From assembly GCA_002914845.1 (NCBI GenBank), contig JXTC01000190.1, forward strand, positions 323,455-387,454: DNA of 64,000 nucleotides, given 5' to 3'. Shown here one piece after another: positions 38,037 to 48,831 of this stretch (position 1 is its first letter; each line of letters opens with the position of its first letter). The stretch is from Trema orientale (Eukaryota > Streptophyta > Magnoliopsida > Rosales > Cannabaceae). The notes below the pieces were generated by a model. It had not been told where the DNA came from, did no database searches, and saw only the letters and a program-made list of their open reading frames with translations. Both the position numbers and the translations under genes were made by a program.

Positions 38037-38540
38037 TGCTACAGGGCATTCTACAAAAAAGAAATCACAATAGCTTTCAGGAAACTTTCATTGTTTACTG
38101 TGATTTGAAAAAGAAACCACAATGGTTTTTAGGAAACTTTCGTGGTTTCCTGTGATTTACATAGCTACAGGACATTCTGCTAAAAGGAAATCACGATGAT
38201 TTTTAGGAAACCTTTGTAGTTTCCTATGATTTATTTAGCTACAGAACATTCTGCAAAAAAGAAATCATAATGGTTTCTCAAAAATGTTCGTGGTTTCATG
38301 TGATTTACTTATATATAGGATATTCGGCTAAAGGAAACCAAACTGGTTTTTAGGAAACCTTTGTGCTTTCCTGTGATTTACTTACATACAGGACTTTCAG
38401 CTAAAGGAAACCAAACTGGTTTCTAGGAAACTTTTGTTATTTTCTGTGATTTACTTAGTTACAGAATATTCTGCAAATCAGAAACCAAATTAAACTAAAT
38501 TAGTTTCTAAGAAACCTTTGTAGTTTCCTATTAAAAATAA
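38037..38540. repeat. Minisatellite, ~74-bp unit, about six copies, hairpin-forming
   Basis: Unit starts recur at about 38164, 38238, 38312, 38387 and 38458, each reading roughly CTACAGGACATTCTGC, after a longer first unit at 38037. Within each unit a GGAAAC..GTTTCC inverted repeat and a GAAACCA..TGGTTT pair could form a stem. Sequence to the left (37720-37960) repeats AACCAAATTAGTT-like phrases, so the array may once have been larger. Confidence 0.8.
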
Positions 38541-38862
38541 GATGATTTATTTACTAAAATGCCATCGCGTTTTCCAACTTCTAATGTATTTAGAAAAATA
38601 CCATAAAAAAGTCATATGGAATTTTATTATTTTTGAAAGGTCGTAAATTTGACAATATTTTTTTGAAAAATAAGTATGAGTGTCCAAAACCCAATAATTT
38701 TTTATTGAAAAAATGGGTTTAAGTCTAGCCTGTTCCGTTCTTTTGGCCAAGCGGGCTCTAGGGCCGACTTGGGCCTGATGTAAACCTTTTAGCCCGGGCT
38801 GCTTTTTATCCTGACCCGGGCCCGGGCTGGATGGCCCATATTTTTAGCTCCATGCTTGTATA

Positions 38863-39782
38863 GCCCATCAAGTAGATATTAAAAAAAGATAAGTACTAAT
38901 TTTACTACTAAAATGGGATAGTAAACCTCTAACTCCACCTCTTGGGTAGGGAGAAATGGATTGACTTGTTGAACATGCATGTTTGGGTGGGCTTATGTTC
39001 CCGGTTATTGACTTTTATTTTACTCTCAAGTTTACCACATTAAACAATAGTTCGTGAACAAAGAGTCCATTCATAATCCACATAATTAAATAAATACATG
39101 TGCTTATTATTTAGAGGACAAGATGGAGTGTTTGGGCATGGTTTCGGAAGTGCATCTCCATCTAGAGAATTTGAAGATGGATAGATATCAATGGTGGCTT
39201 TTTGTGGAGTTTTATCCTCTTTTTTTCAACTTAAATATTAATGTCCAAGACTTAGATCTTTTGTCTATTTTCTATATTTTTTTTGTCTACCTAGACAGTT
39301 TTTTACGTATTAATATTCTACTAATTGTGGTACCTGTTACTACTTAATACATTTTACATCGTGGAAATAAAGTGGCCTACTTGTTAGCTAAGTCATGTTT
39401 TTGTTATTCCCAGTGATATGTTGGCTGGGGTAATTCTCGTACTTTGTTTATCTTCTTGTCAGTTTTGGAGTACTTGGTTTGAATAAAAGGTTTAATTACT
39501 TTTAAAAAAAAAAAAGACACAGAAAATAGAGGTCTGCTTCCTCACGATGGTTATTTCGTAAAAGCCATTAAGAAGACTGCTTTTTTTCCCCCCTAATGAT
39601 CTTTTTACCAAATTATTTCGACTTAAAATGACACCTTTACATCTGCCAGGTAAGCCCAAAGAATTGTCCTCTAACTCTCTTCTTTCTTGTACTATATCTA
39701 GATGATAGGCATTTTATGAAAAATTAACACATACGATGACTTTCAATCCTGGATATTAAAGAAAGCGATAGTCCTTGTCCTT
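38863..39782. other. Spacer between the Mutator-like element and the young Copia element
   Basis: Mostly AT-rich. The only recognisable item is the LINE-like remnant ending near 39515. Nothing else coding was seen. Confidence 0.4.
39350..39515 (+). pseudogene. LINE 3'-end remnant with RNase H tail and poly(A)
   Basis: Translation near 39355-39395 reads HRGNKVAYLLAKS, matching the GN.VA.LLAK signature at the end of plant LINE RNase H domains. A stop-rich tail follows and then an A-rich run at about 39503-39514, as expected for a LINE 3' terminus. The upstream portion was not recognisable. Confidence 0.45.
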
Positions 39783-40342
39783 TGTTATATCGGTGTATTC
39801 AATATTGGTATATCAATCAGGTGAGAAGGGTTAGTTGGATTGGTTGGTGGCCACAACTGATTTAACGACATTAACAGAATAACTGTTTATAGTTAGAGTA
39901 GTTATTCTTCTCCGAGTGGCTGATTAGTGGTTAGCGATTTCTCAAGAGTAAAAGACTCGGTGTATAAATAACCGAGTGATATTCTGAGAGAGAGAGATTA
40001 CGAAAGAGAGAAAATTAGCAAGGGAAAATGGGGATTGAGAGAGTCTTGTAATCTGAGTTATTGTACTGGGAATCAGAGAGAAACTAGTCCAGTGAGAAGT
40101 AGATCAGATTGAGAGTTGAATCAATCTCTTGCCTTGTAATCTTTGTAGTAATTGATGAATAAAGATATGAGCTATCTTCAAAGTAGATGTAGGTCAATGA
40201 AAATTGACTGAACCACTATAAATTCTGAGTGTTTATTGTGAGTGCGTATCAGGTGTTTGTGTTTTTGGTTAGTCCTGTTTTTGATTCGTTTTTGCTTTGT
40301 TTTTGGGTTCGGTTAGTTCGATCTTGGGTTCAAATCATAAGA
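39783..40342 (+). repeat. 5' LTR of the young Copia element (560 bp)
   Basis: Begins TGTTATATCGG and ends CATAAGA, directly before AGTGGTATCAGAG. A plausible TATA box TGTATAAATAA lies near 39961-39971. Confidence 0.96.
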
Positions 40343-40344
40343 AG

Positions 40345-40360
40345 TGGTATCAGAGACAGG
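40345..40360 (+). other. Primer binding site, initiator-tRNA-Met type
   Basis: TGGTATCAGAGACAGG begins two bases after the LTR end. Its first 11 bases match the initiator methionine tRNA complement. Confidence 0.93.
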
Positions 40361-40362
40361 TT

Positions 40363-43300
40363 ATGGCAGCTACCAAGTTCGACATTGAGAAATTTTTCGG
40401 CAAGAATAACTTCGGTCTTTGGAGGGTCAAAATACGAGCACTATTGGTGCAACAGGGTCTAGCTGCGGCTCTGAAGGGTGAAGCACAAATGCCTGCCGAG
40501 ATGGAACCAAGCAAAAAGGCAGAGATTCTTGATAAAACCCATAGTGCGATAATCCTGAGTTTGGGTGATAAAGCTCTCAGGGAGGTGGCTCGGGAAACAA
40601 CTGCTGCAGCAATATGGACTAAACTCGAAGGTCTGTATATGACTAAGTCATTAGCCAGTAGACTATATATGAAACAAAGGCTATACTCTTTCAAAATGAT
40701 AGAAGAAAAATCAATCTCAGATCAGATTGATGATTTCAATAAGATTCTTGATGATCTTGAAAATATAGACATCAAGATGGAAGATGAAGACAAAGCCTTG
40801 ATTTTGTTAAACTCTATTCCTAAAACGTACGAACACTTCAAAGATGCACTGTTGTATGGAAGAGAACAGACGATTACTTTAGAGGAGATTCAATCAGCAA
40901 TCAAGGCAAGGGAACTTCAAAAGAAACTGGAAGTGAAAGAAGATGGGGCTGGAGAAGGTTTAATGGCCAGAGGCAGACCAGAAAAGAGGGACAACAAAAA
41001 TGCAAGAAACAAGTTCAGATCCAAGTCAAAGCCAAAGCTCAAATGCTTCCATTGCCATAAGGAGGGTCACTTCAAACGAGATTGTCTAGATAGGAAAAGA
41101 AAGAGTCATGAAAAACCAAAGGAAACTGGTGAAGCTTCAATTGCATCAGATGGTTATGAATCTGCTGAAGTCCTCACGATCACCGAAAAAGACTCGGGTG
41201 AAGAATGGATTCTAGACTCTGGGTGCACGTTTCATATGTGCCCAAAGAAGAGCTGGTTTGAGTCTTTAACAGAAACCAATGGAGGAATGGTCTTGTTAGG
41301 AGACAACAAAGCTTGCAAGGTCAAAGGCATTGGTTCAATCCGATTTAAAATGTACGATGGTTCAGTGAGAACTTTGCAGCAAGTCAGGTATGTCCCTGAA
41401 CTCAAAAGAAATTTAATTTCTCTTGGTGTTCTTGATGCAAATGGATATTGTTTTAAAGCTGAAAACGGTTCATTAAAGATAACAAAAGGGTCGTTGATAA
41501 TAATGAAAGGAACTAAGAAAAATGGCTTATATTCTTTAATTGGAAATACTATAACTGGACATATCTCTAATATTGAACAAACAGGTATAGACAAAACTAG
41601 ATTATGGCATATGAGATTAGGTCATGTTAGTGAAAGGGGATTAATTGAATTAAACAAACAAAATCTGTTGTGTGGTGATAAAATTGATAAACTAGAGTTT
41701 TGTGAACAATGTGTTCTAGGAAAATCTACTAGAGTCAAATTTAGCACAAGAAAACACACAACTAAAAGACCCTTAGACTATATACATTCAGACCTTTGGG
41801 GTCCATCAAGGACACAAACTCTTGGTGGAGGTAGATATTTTTTGTCTATTATTGATGATTATTCTAGACGGGTTTGGACTTATATTCTGAAAACAAAAGA
41901 CCATGCATTTGAAAAATTTGTTGAGTGGAAAAACGTCACTGAAAACAAAATGGATAACAAACTTAAATATTTGAGAACTGACAATGGCCTGGAGTATTTT
42001 TCAGAGCAGTTTAACAAGTTTTGCAGGAAAGAGGGTATTACAAGACAAAAGACAGTTATTGGTACTCCTCAGCAAAATGGATTGGCTGAAAGAATGAACA
42101 GGACAATCTTGGAAAGAGTCAGATGTATGTTACTGAATACAAGGTTACCAAAAAGCTTCTGGGGTGAAGCTGTTGTGACAGCTTGCTATTTAATAAACAG
42201 GTGCCCCTCGTCTGCCATTGGATTTAAAACTCCAATTGAGTTGTGGTCAGGTCGTCCAGCTAACTACAGCAATCTTAAAGTATTCCGATGCTTGGCATAT
42301 GCTCATTCAAGGCAAGATAAGCTTGACCCTAGAGCCAAGAGGTGTATTTTTCTTGGCTATCCAGATGGGGTTAAAGGATATAAATTGTGGTGTATAGAAC
42401 CTGGTCAACACAAGTCAATTATCAGCCGAGATGTGGTGTTTGATGAGTCTAGGATGGCAAATCTGGTCAAATATGACAAAGCAGTTGATGGTGAATCATT
42501 AAGACCAGATACTTTTCATTTTGAGGTGGAGCTTGATGATACTGTTCAAGAACAAGCTGTTACTCAACGTCAAGATCAGTTAGAAGATCAAGCTACTATT
42601 GAAGATGCACAGCTAATGGAGACAGGAAACATAAACACATATAATTTGGCAAGAGATAGACTGAGAAGGGTAATCAAGCCACAAGAGAGATATGGTCATG
42701 CTGACCTTATTTCTTATGCCTTGCTGATTGCAGAAGAAATGGAAGAGCAGGAACCCAGGTCCTATTCTGAAGCATTAAAAAGACAGGATGGTAATATGTG
42801 GTTGCAGGCTATGAAGGATGAAATGGCATCTTTACACAAGAATCAGACCTGGCAGTTAGTTAAGAGACCAAAAGGACAAAGGGTTGTAGGATGCAAGTGG
42901 ATTTTCAAGCTTAAAGAAGGCATTCCAAGTGTAGAAAAGGCAAGATATAAGGCTAGATTAGTTGCTAAAGGTTTTATACAAGTGGAAGGAGTGGACTTCA
43001 ATGAGATATACTCACCAGTTGTTAAACACACTTCTATCAGGTTAATATTATCCTTGGTGACTCAGTTTGACTTAGAATTGGAGCAACTAGATGTTAAAAC
43101 AACTTTTCTACATGGAGAATTGGAAGAAACCATTTACATGCAGCAACCAGATGGTTTTATTACAGAAGGAGATAAGGATAATGTTTGCTTACTTAAAAGG
43201 TCTTTATATAGTCTAAAGCAAAGTCCTAGACAATGGTATAAAAGGTTTGATGAGTTCATGTTGAAGATTCAGTTCACAAGGTGCAGTTACGATAGCTGTG

Positions 43301-44322
43301 TTTACATGAAGAAAGGTGACAATTCGGTTCAAGTATATCTTTTACTTTATGTAGATGATATGCTAATAGCTAGTAACAGTTTGCTGGAGATTCAAAAGTT
43401 GAAGGATATGCTAAATTCAGAGTTTGAAATGAAGGACTTGGGGATGGCTAAGAGAATTCTTGGAATGGATATAATAAGGGATAGGAAAAGGAAGACTTTG
43501 TTCTTGTCTCAAGAGTCATACTTAAATAAGGTATTGTTGAGGTTCGGTATGGAGTTAGCAAAGCAAGTAACAACTCCATTAGCTCAATATTTTCACTTGT
43601 CAGCTAGTCAGTCACCAGAAATGGATGAGGATGTAAAATATATGGCAACTGTACCCTATGCTAGTGGTGTTGGAAGTATTATGCATGGTATGGTGTGCAG
43701 TAGACCCGATCTTGCTTATGCTGTGAGTATGATTAGCAGGTTTATGGCTAATCCTGGCAAGCCTCATTGGGAAGCTTTGAAATGGACTTTAAGGTATATC
43801 AAAGGTACTGTAAATGTTAGTTTGCTATTTCAGAAATAGGAAGATGTGTCTGAAGCTGTTAAGGGGTATGTAGACTCTGATTATGCAGGTAGCATAGATA
43901 TAAGGAAGTCACTTACGGGCTATATCTTTACTTTATTTGGGACTGCAGTAAGTTAGAAATCGAATCTTCAATCAGTGGTGGCATTATCAACAACAGAGGC
44001 TGAATATATTGCAGTCACGGAGGCAATTAAAGAAGCTTTATGGTTGCAAGGTATGGTTACAGAGTTGGGGATTCAGCAAGATGGTATGTCAGTATATTGT
44101 GATAACCAGAGCACTATTCACTTAACAAAATATCAGGTGTTTCATGAAAGATCAAAACACATTGATGTGAGGTTACATTTTGTGAGGGATATTGTGGAAA
44201 AAGGTTTGATCAAGGTAGAGAAAATACCTACTGAAGAGAACCCAGCTGATATGCTTACAAAAGCTTTGCCTGCAGTTAAGTTCAGACATTGTCTGGACTT
44301 AGTAAACTGCAGAGAAAAATAA
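40363..44322 (+). pseudogene. Copia gag-pol polyprotein, near-intact with two stop codons
   Basis: The probable start is the ATG at 40363 (MAATKFDIEKFFG), just after the primer site; an in-frame ATG inside the LTR is less likely. Domains in order: UBN2-type Gag; CCHC knuckle CFHCHKEGHFKRDC (about 41044); protease LDSGCTFHMC (about 41212); pre-integrase LWHMRLGHVSERGL (41604); integrase core with HSDLWGP (41786), RTDNGLEYF (41974) and GTPQQNGLAERMNR (42061). Reverse transcriptase with YVDDMLIAS follows (43349), then RNase H with [14 protein letters not shown] (43984) and ENPADMLTKALP (44237). The frame is uninterrupted for 1158 codons until TAG at 43837-43839. A second TAG near 43955 sits where a Trp is normally found. 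The same frame then runs to TAA at 44320-44322. Only RNase H is lost. Confidence 0.95.
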
Positions 44323-44376
44323 GTCCTTAGGGACTTATGGAAGATAGCTCAAGACTGTTTTAATATTAGAAGACAA

Positions 44377-44386
44377 GGTGGAGATT
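44377..44386 (+). other. Polypurine tract of the young Copia element
   Basis: AAGGTGGAGATT lies immediately before the 3' LTR start TGTTATATC. The same AAGGTGGAGATTG phrase precedes the 3' LTR of the gag-only element at 53365. Confidence 0.85.
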
Positions 44387-44946
44387 TGTTATATCGGTGT
44401 CTTCAATATTGGTATATCAATCAGGTGAGAAGGGTTAGTTGGATTGGTTGGTGGCCACAACTGATTTAACGACATTAACAGAATAACTGTTTACAGTTAG
44501 AGTAGTTATTCTTCTCCGAGTGGCTGATTGGTGGTTAGCGATTTCTCAAGAGTAAAAGACTCGGTGTATAAATAACCGAGTGATATTCTAAGAGAAAGAG
44601 ATTACGAAAGAGGGAATATTAGAAAGGGAAAACGGGGATTGAGAGAGTCTTGTAATCTGGGTTATTGTACTGGGAATCAGAGAGAAACTAATCCAGTGAG
44701 AAGTAGATCAGATTGAGAGTTGAATCAATCTCTTGCCTTGTAATCTTTGTAGTAATTGATGAATAAAGATATGAGCTATCTTCAAAGTGGATGTAGGTCA
44801 ATGAAAATTGACTGAACCACTATAAACTCTGAGTGTTTATTGTGAGTGCGTATCAGGTGTTTGTGTTTTTGGTTAGTCCTGTTTCTGATTCGTTTTTGCT
44901 CTGTTTTTGGGTTCGGTTAGTTCGATCTTGGGTTCAAATCATAAGA
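44387..44946 (+). repeat. 3' LTR of the young Copia element (560 bp)
   Basis: Colinear with 39783-40342. It ends CATAAGA, followed by the TCCTT duplication. Confidence 0.96.
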
Positions 44947-44951
44947 TCCTT

Positions 44952-46535
44952 CATCAAATTAACACATGAACAACTCGTAAAATGTTATGCAGACTGCTGA
45001 GACAAAAGGTCATATGCACTATCTTTTCTTATTAATCTGTAGATGTTATTGATAAGGGGGTCCTAGTCCTAGCTAGTAGCCCTTGAATTTGATGCATAAA
45101 GATAAGAATACAAAAAAGGTAAAATTTAAAAGCAGAAACTTGAATCAGGCATATATTAGTAAATTTGAGTCACACGACTAAATATTGTCACATCAAAAGA
45201 AAATGAAGCTAAAAAAGCACGGATGCAGAAATGGAATACCAGCTACACCATAGTACGTGTGGTAGACATCAACCGCATCATCTGGTCCGTTCGAAATTCC
45301 TCCATTTTCCGCATCCTGAGATTTACAACGGTCAACCAACGACTAGACTATAAGACAAATTCGGTATCAAAATAGCTGGCTCAGAATTTCGAAGACAGCG
45401 ATTTGAAAACTCAAACTAGTTTCTTGTGGTACATGTATCCCTCAAGAATTAGATTGCCCTTATGCCTAGACGTTCTGAGACTGCCCTTATACCTAGATTA
45501 TTGTGGCGGCGGGCGACTTGGGCTCAAGACTTTTTGGAAGAGAAACGAGCATTCTCGCCATCCAAATTAGAGCTCGATGTTAGCTAAGTAGTAGGTAGGC
45601 GATGCTGTAAACTTTCTATTAATTCAAAATTTGTTTAAAAATAGTTTACGTTTCAGAATACTGAAAATGAAAACTTTATGTTACAATTTCAATAAGGAAA
45701 TTTAGTTAGTAGTTACCAAAAACGTAGCATCAAGTCCTTAAAAAAAAATGCACAATTTGTAATTGACCCTAATTATTATCTTGTTAATTCTTATTTTATG
45801 TGAGTTATTATACGAGTTTGAATAAATTTGAATAATTTCCAATTTTTGATAAAGGAGAAGTCTTATTGCTAGTTTTATAAATATCGGGTCTAGTCTATAA
45901 CTATGAGAGTTGAAACGAGTTGATCAGCAGATTACTGGAGAGAGCAGATTACTTGAGAGCCAGAGGATATAAAGTGAGGCTCAAGACTCAAGAGGTATGC
46001 ATATTGGCGTGGGTTAAGTTTGTATCTTTTGTATATCGTAAGGATGTAGACGTAAATAATTTCATTCAACCATAATATTTAATCACGATATGCACTTTTG
46101 TCGATAATTCCTGCAAGGGTATATGCGCTTTTGTCGATAATTCCTGCAAGGGTTAGAATATATGGGATTTTTCTCAACAATTCAATGAGAACATACGCAA
46201 ACAAAATGTTCTCGGCTATCTACTCTTCAGATTCTTTGGCTGAAATCAATTAATTAATCGAAACTTAAAAAGATATCCAAATGAACCCGTGAAGCTAATT
46301 TAAGTCCGCTGCTCAAATTATTCTTTACTTCATAATATATTTGTTTTTGTACAAGTTGTTATTACTTTCTCAAATCTGAATTTTTGTTCCTTTTTCACCC
46401 TGAAATGTGCAAATATGAATCAACTTTTCGTACATATAAGCCCTTAAACGAAGGGAAATCATTATGAAAGAGAAACCATTTCACCACTATGATTATATGT
46501 AGTTATACACCCTTATAGTTTTGATTTCAAAAATA
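44952..46535. other. Spacer between the young Copia element and the terpene synthase
   Basis: It contains the isolated Rab geranylgeranyltransferase-like exon at 45222-45315 and, near 46090-46152, a short tandem duplication of TTTTGTCGATAATTCCTGCA. The last few hundred bases hold the 3' UTR of the terpene synthase. No other gene was found. Confidence 0.4.
45222..45315 (-). pseudogene. Single exon fragment of Rab geranylgeranyltransferase beta subunit
   Basis: On the minus strand an acceptor CTCAG at 45316-45320 is followed by an open frame encoding GGISNGPDDAVDVYHTYYGV. This closely resembles the PDDAVDVFHTYFGVAGLSLL block near the C-terminus of plant RabGGTase beta subunits, which attach geranylgeranyl groups to Rab GTPases. 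The match decays after GVAG, and no neighbouring exon was found on either side within the spacer. It is most likely a captured or duplicated gene fragment. It cannot encode an enzyme alone. Confidence 0.7.
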
Positions 46536-48768
46536 TCAGTTACAAGGTCGAAAGAACAAAGATTGTACGTGATCTTCTACATTGAAAAAGCTTTGGTCAT
46601 CTCCATGTTGATAGATGACTTGAGCAGTTCTAGCAAGGTCAAAGCAGGCTTTGGTAATCGACCGAGGCAATGCACTAGGAGCCCTCAACTCTCCATTTAG
46701 CTCCATCCATAAGCTTCTTATCAGTCCCCTTATGTGTTTTCTGGCCTCATCTTCCAACTCAATATTCTTTTCTCTCATGTAGCATTCTATGCTTGATGCA
46801 ACATCTCCTCTCTCTTGTTCCTCCTACAAAAAAAATCAAGTTTTAGAACAATCTCGTATGCACAAATGCTTTTTTTTTTTTTTCGGGGGTCTGTCTTACG
46901 TTTTTCAGAAACGGATTTTTGTTTGTTTAAATTATAAATAACTTGTATGTACCTTGGCGGTTCCCAAATCGTCCCAAAGCCTAAGAATTTTCCCAGAGCA
47001 AGAGAAGAGCTCAGGATATGGCCGCATCAATGAAATATTTTCGTCTGTAAGATCATGGCCTATGAGGAAGAATGAGTGCACTAAGGCCATATATGATCCT
47101 CCACTGGTCACCCCATTTGTCAAATATGGCTCTAGAGTTGGGGTGTGTTTTTTGTTAAACCATTCTGCTTCAGTAAGAAAAGCTTCAAATATGTCTATCC
47201 ACTGCAACAAGGAAAATAAATTTCATCATTTTGATTGAGCATGAAACTGAGCCATTTTGAGCCTATGATTCGAAATTTGAAGATGAAATAATACCGTTCT
47301 CTTTAAGTGTTCGGTTATGCACCATCCATGCTCCTTCAGAACTCTGTAGCCAATTTCATTAGTGGTGTTGTATAGTGCCATGTAACATATTTTCATGTAT
47401 TCAGGAAGCTTGTCCATTGCACCTAGTTCCCATCTGAAGAAAAACGTAGCAAAATTAGTTCACATTGAAGTGGTTCAAACTGTCATATGTTGTCAAACAT
47501 GTATATGCACAAAAGTATATTAACCTTCGAATTGCCTCGTTGAACAAGACAAGTTCATCCAGTGATCCATAAGTGTCGTAGATATCGTCAACGACTAGTA
47601 AGATAGATATTGTTTTGGCGAGCTCAACCCGGATGCTCGAATAGCTTGCCTCAGGGAATATCCCCACTGTCCATAAAAAGCATTCAAATGGTCGATCTCT
47701 AGCAAAACCAAGTTTATCAACAAGACCCAATTGTTTCCACCACCTAGCAAAAAAAAATTGTCATTATTTTGTGGACGATCAAATTACCTTTTAAACTCTT
47801 CTAATTAATAATGAGTAGTTTAAATATGACGATCAAATTACTTTGATCACAAGCACAGCTAATGTGAAGGTATGATAGTCAAAATTAGATTTTTAGAAAC
47901 ATTTGTATCACAATCCTTGTAATTCATTAGAATTATTAATAATTATTATTATTTTTTTACCATAAATGGTCCCTGAACTCTATAATTAACTGTCGAAACA
48001 TTAAATTTGTTTGTTAAAATGGTGAACCCGATTATACTTTGTTTGGAGGCACAAGATATCTTGTTGGAACAAGAGAATATTTTCTAATAATTGTAATGTA
48101 AACACAAATAAATAAATAAACAAGCATACAGAACTGGAATTAACAGACACATCTCCTCTATTATACATCTACATCACGGACAAAAGGAAAAAAGGAAAAA
48201 AAAAAAAAAGGTAAACTCAGAGACATTCACAAGAACAAAACCATATTCACAAAACAAAGTCAAACCATCTTTCATGATCACCTTCCCTCTCTAATGGTAC
48301 AGATTTAACAAGGTTGAAAAAACAACTGTCAGTGCAAATGTTAGCTTACCTTATGATCTCAGCCAATTCTCTTTTGTGGAGGGACTGAAGCTCGTTAAAT
48401 TCTAACTTGGCTAATGCAAGAAGAGCTGAGTTGTGGTTGCTTTCTTGGCTATATTCATCGATGTAGTTTCTGGCTTCTAATGTTGCCATCCTTAAGTGCC
48501 TAGGGAGCTCTAGGGCTTTGGTAACTTGAGTTTGTAACTCTGGGGAGACAGAGGACATTGATTGTTTCAGATGTGATCTTGTGAATTCCATGGCTTTGTG
48601 CAATTTGTCTTCTCCTTTTGCTCCGAGGTAGGATGCCTCATACAAGCTAAGCATACCACATGTGTCTTGGTTCAAGGATTCCTTGAATTCTCCCTCCTTG
48701 TTGATAAACTGGTCAAAAACACCTGGTAGATCAAAAATGGTATTCAACATTCATGAGTTGATAAAAGA

Positions 48769-48831
<63 letters not shown>

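Larger units (their letters stand above)
37012..38862. mobile_element. Non-autonomous Mutator-like element carrying a minisatellite
   Basis: Direct repeats GCTTGTGTA (37012-37020) and GCTTGTATA (38854-38862) flank a 1.8-kb unit with one mismatch, as expected of a 9-bp target duplication. The left end (GAGTTGAAAATATGGGC) and the right end read in reverse (GAGCTAAAAATATGGGC) match at most positions. The right repeat is separated from that match by three bases. GC-rich CCCGGGCC blocks lie just inside the ends, as in the small element at 14148-14381. The interior holds repeat B copy 2 and a 74-bp minisatellite, with no transposase. Confidence 0.5.
39778..44951 (+). mobile_element. Young Copia (Tork-like) LTR retrotransposon with TG..GA LTR ends
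   Basis: The element is bounded by the perfect 5-bp duplication TCCTT (39778-39782 and 44947-44951). The LTRs at 39783-40342 and 44387-44946 are each exactly 560 bp and differ at about 15 positions (roughly 2.7 percent) without indels. Both end in CATAAGA, so the terminal dinucleotides are TG..GA, not the usual TG..CA. The site is confirmed by the duplication on one side and the primer site on the other. Gag-pol is nearly intact. Confidence 0.97.

Noticed and set aside
38037..38540. Possible CRISPR-like array
   Set aside because: Units of ~74 bp vary along their whole length with no conserved repeat/variable spacer alternation, and the DNA is plant nuclear. It is a minisatellite.
40297..40362. 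Upstream ATG in the LTR as start of the young Copia polyprotein
   Set aside because: It lies before the LTR end and primer site. The ATG at 40363 starts the conserved Gag sequence and is placed as in related elements.
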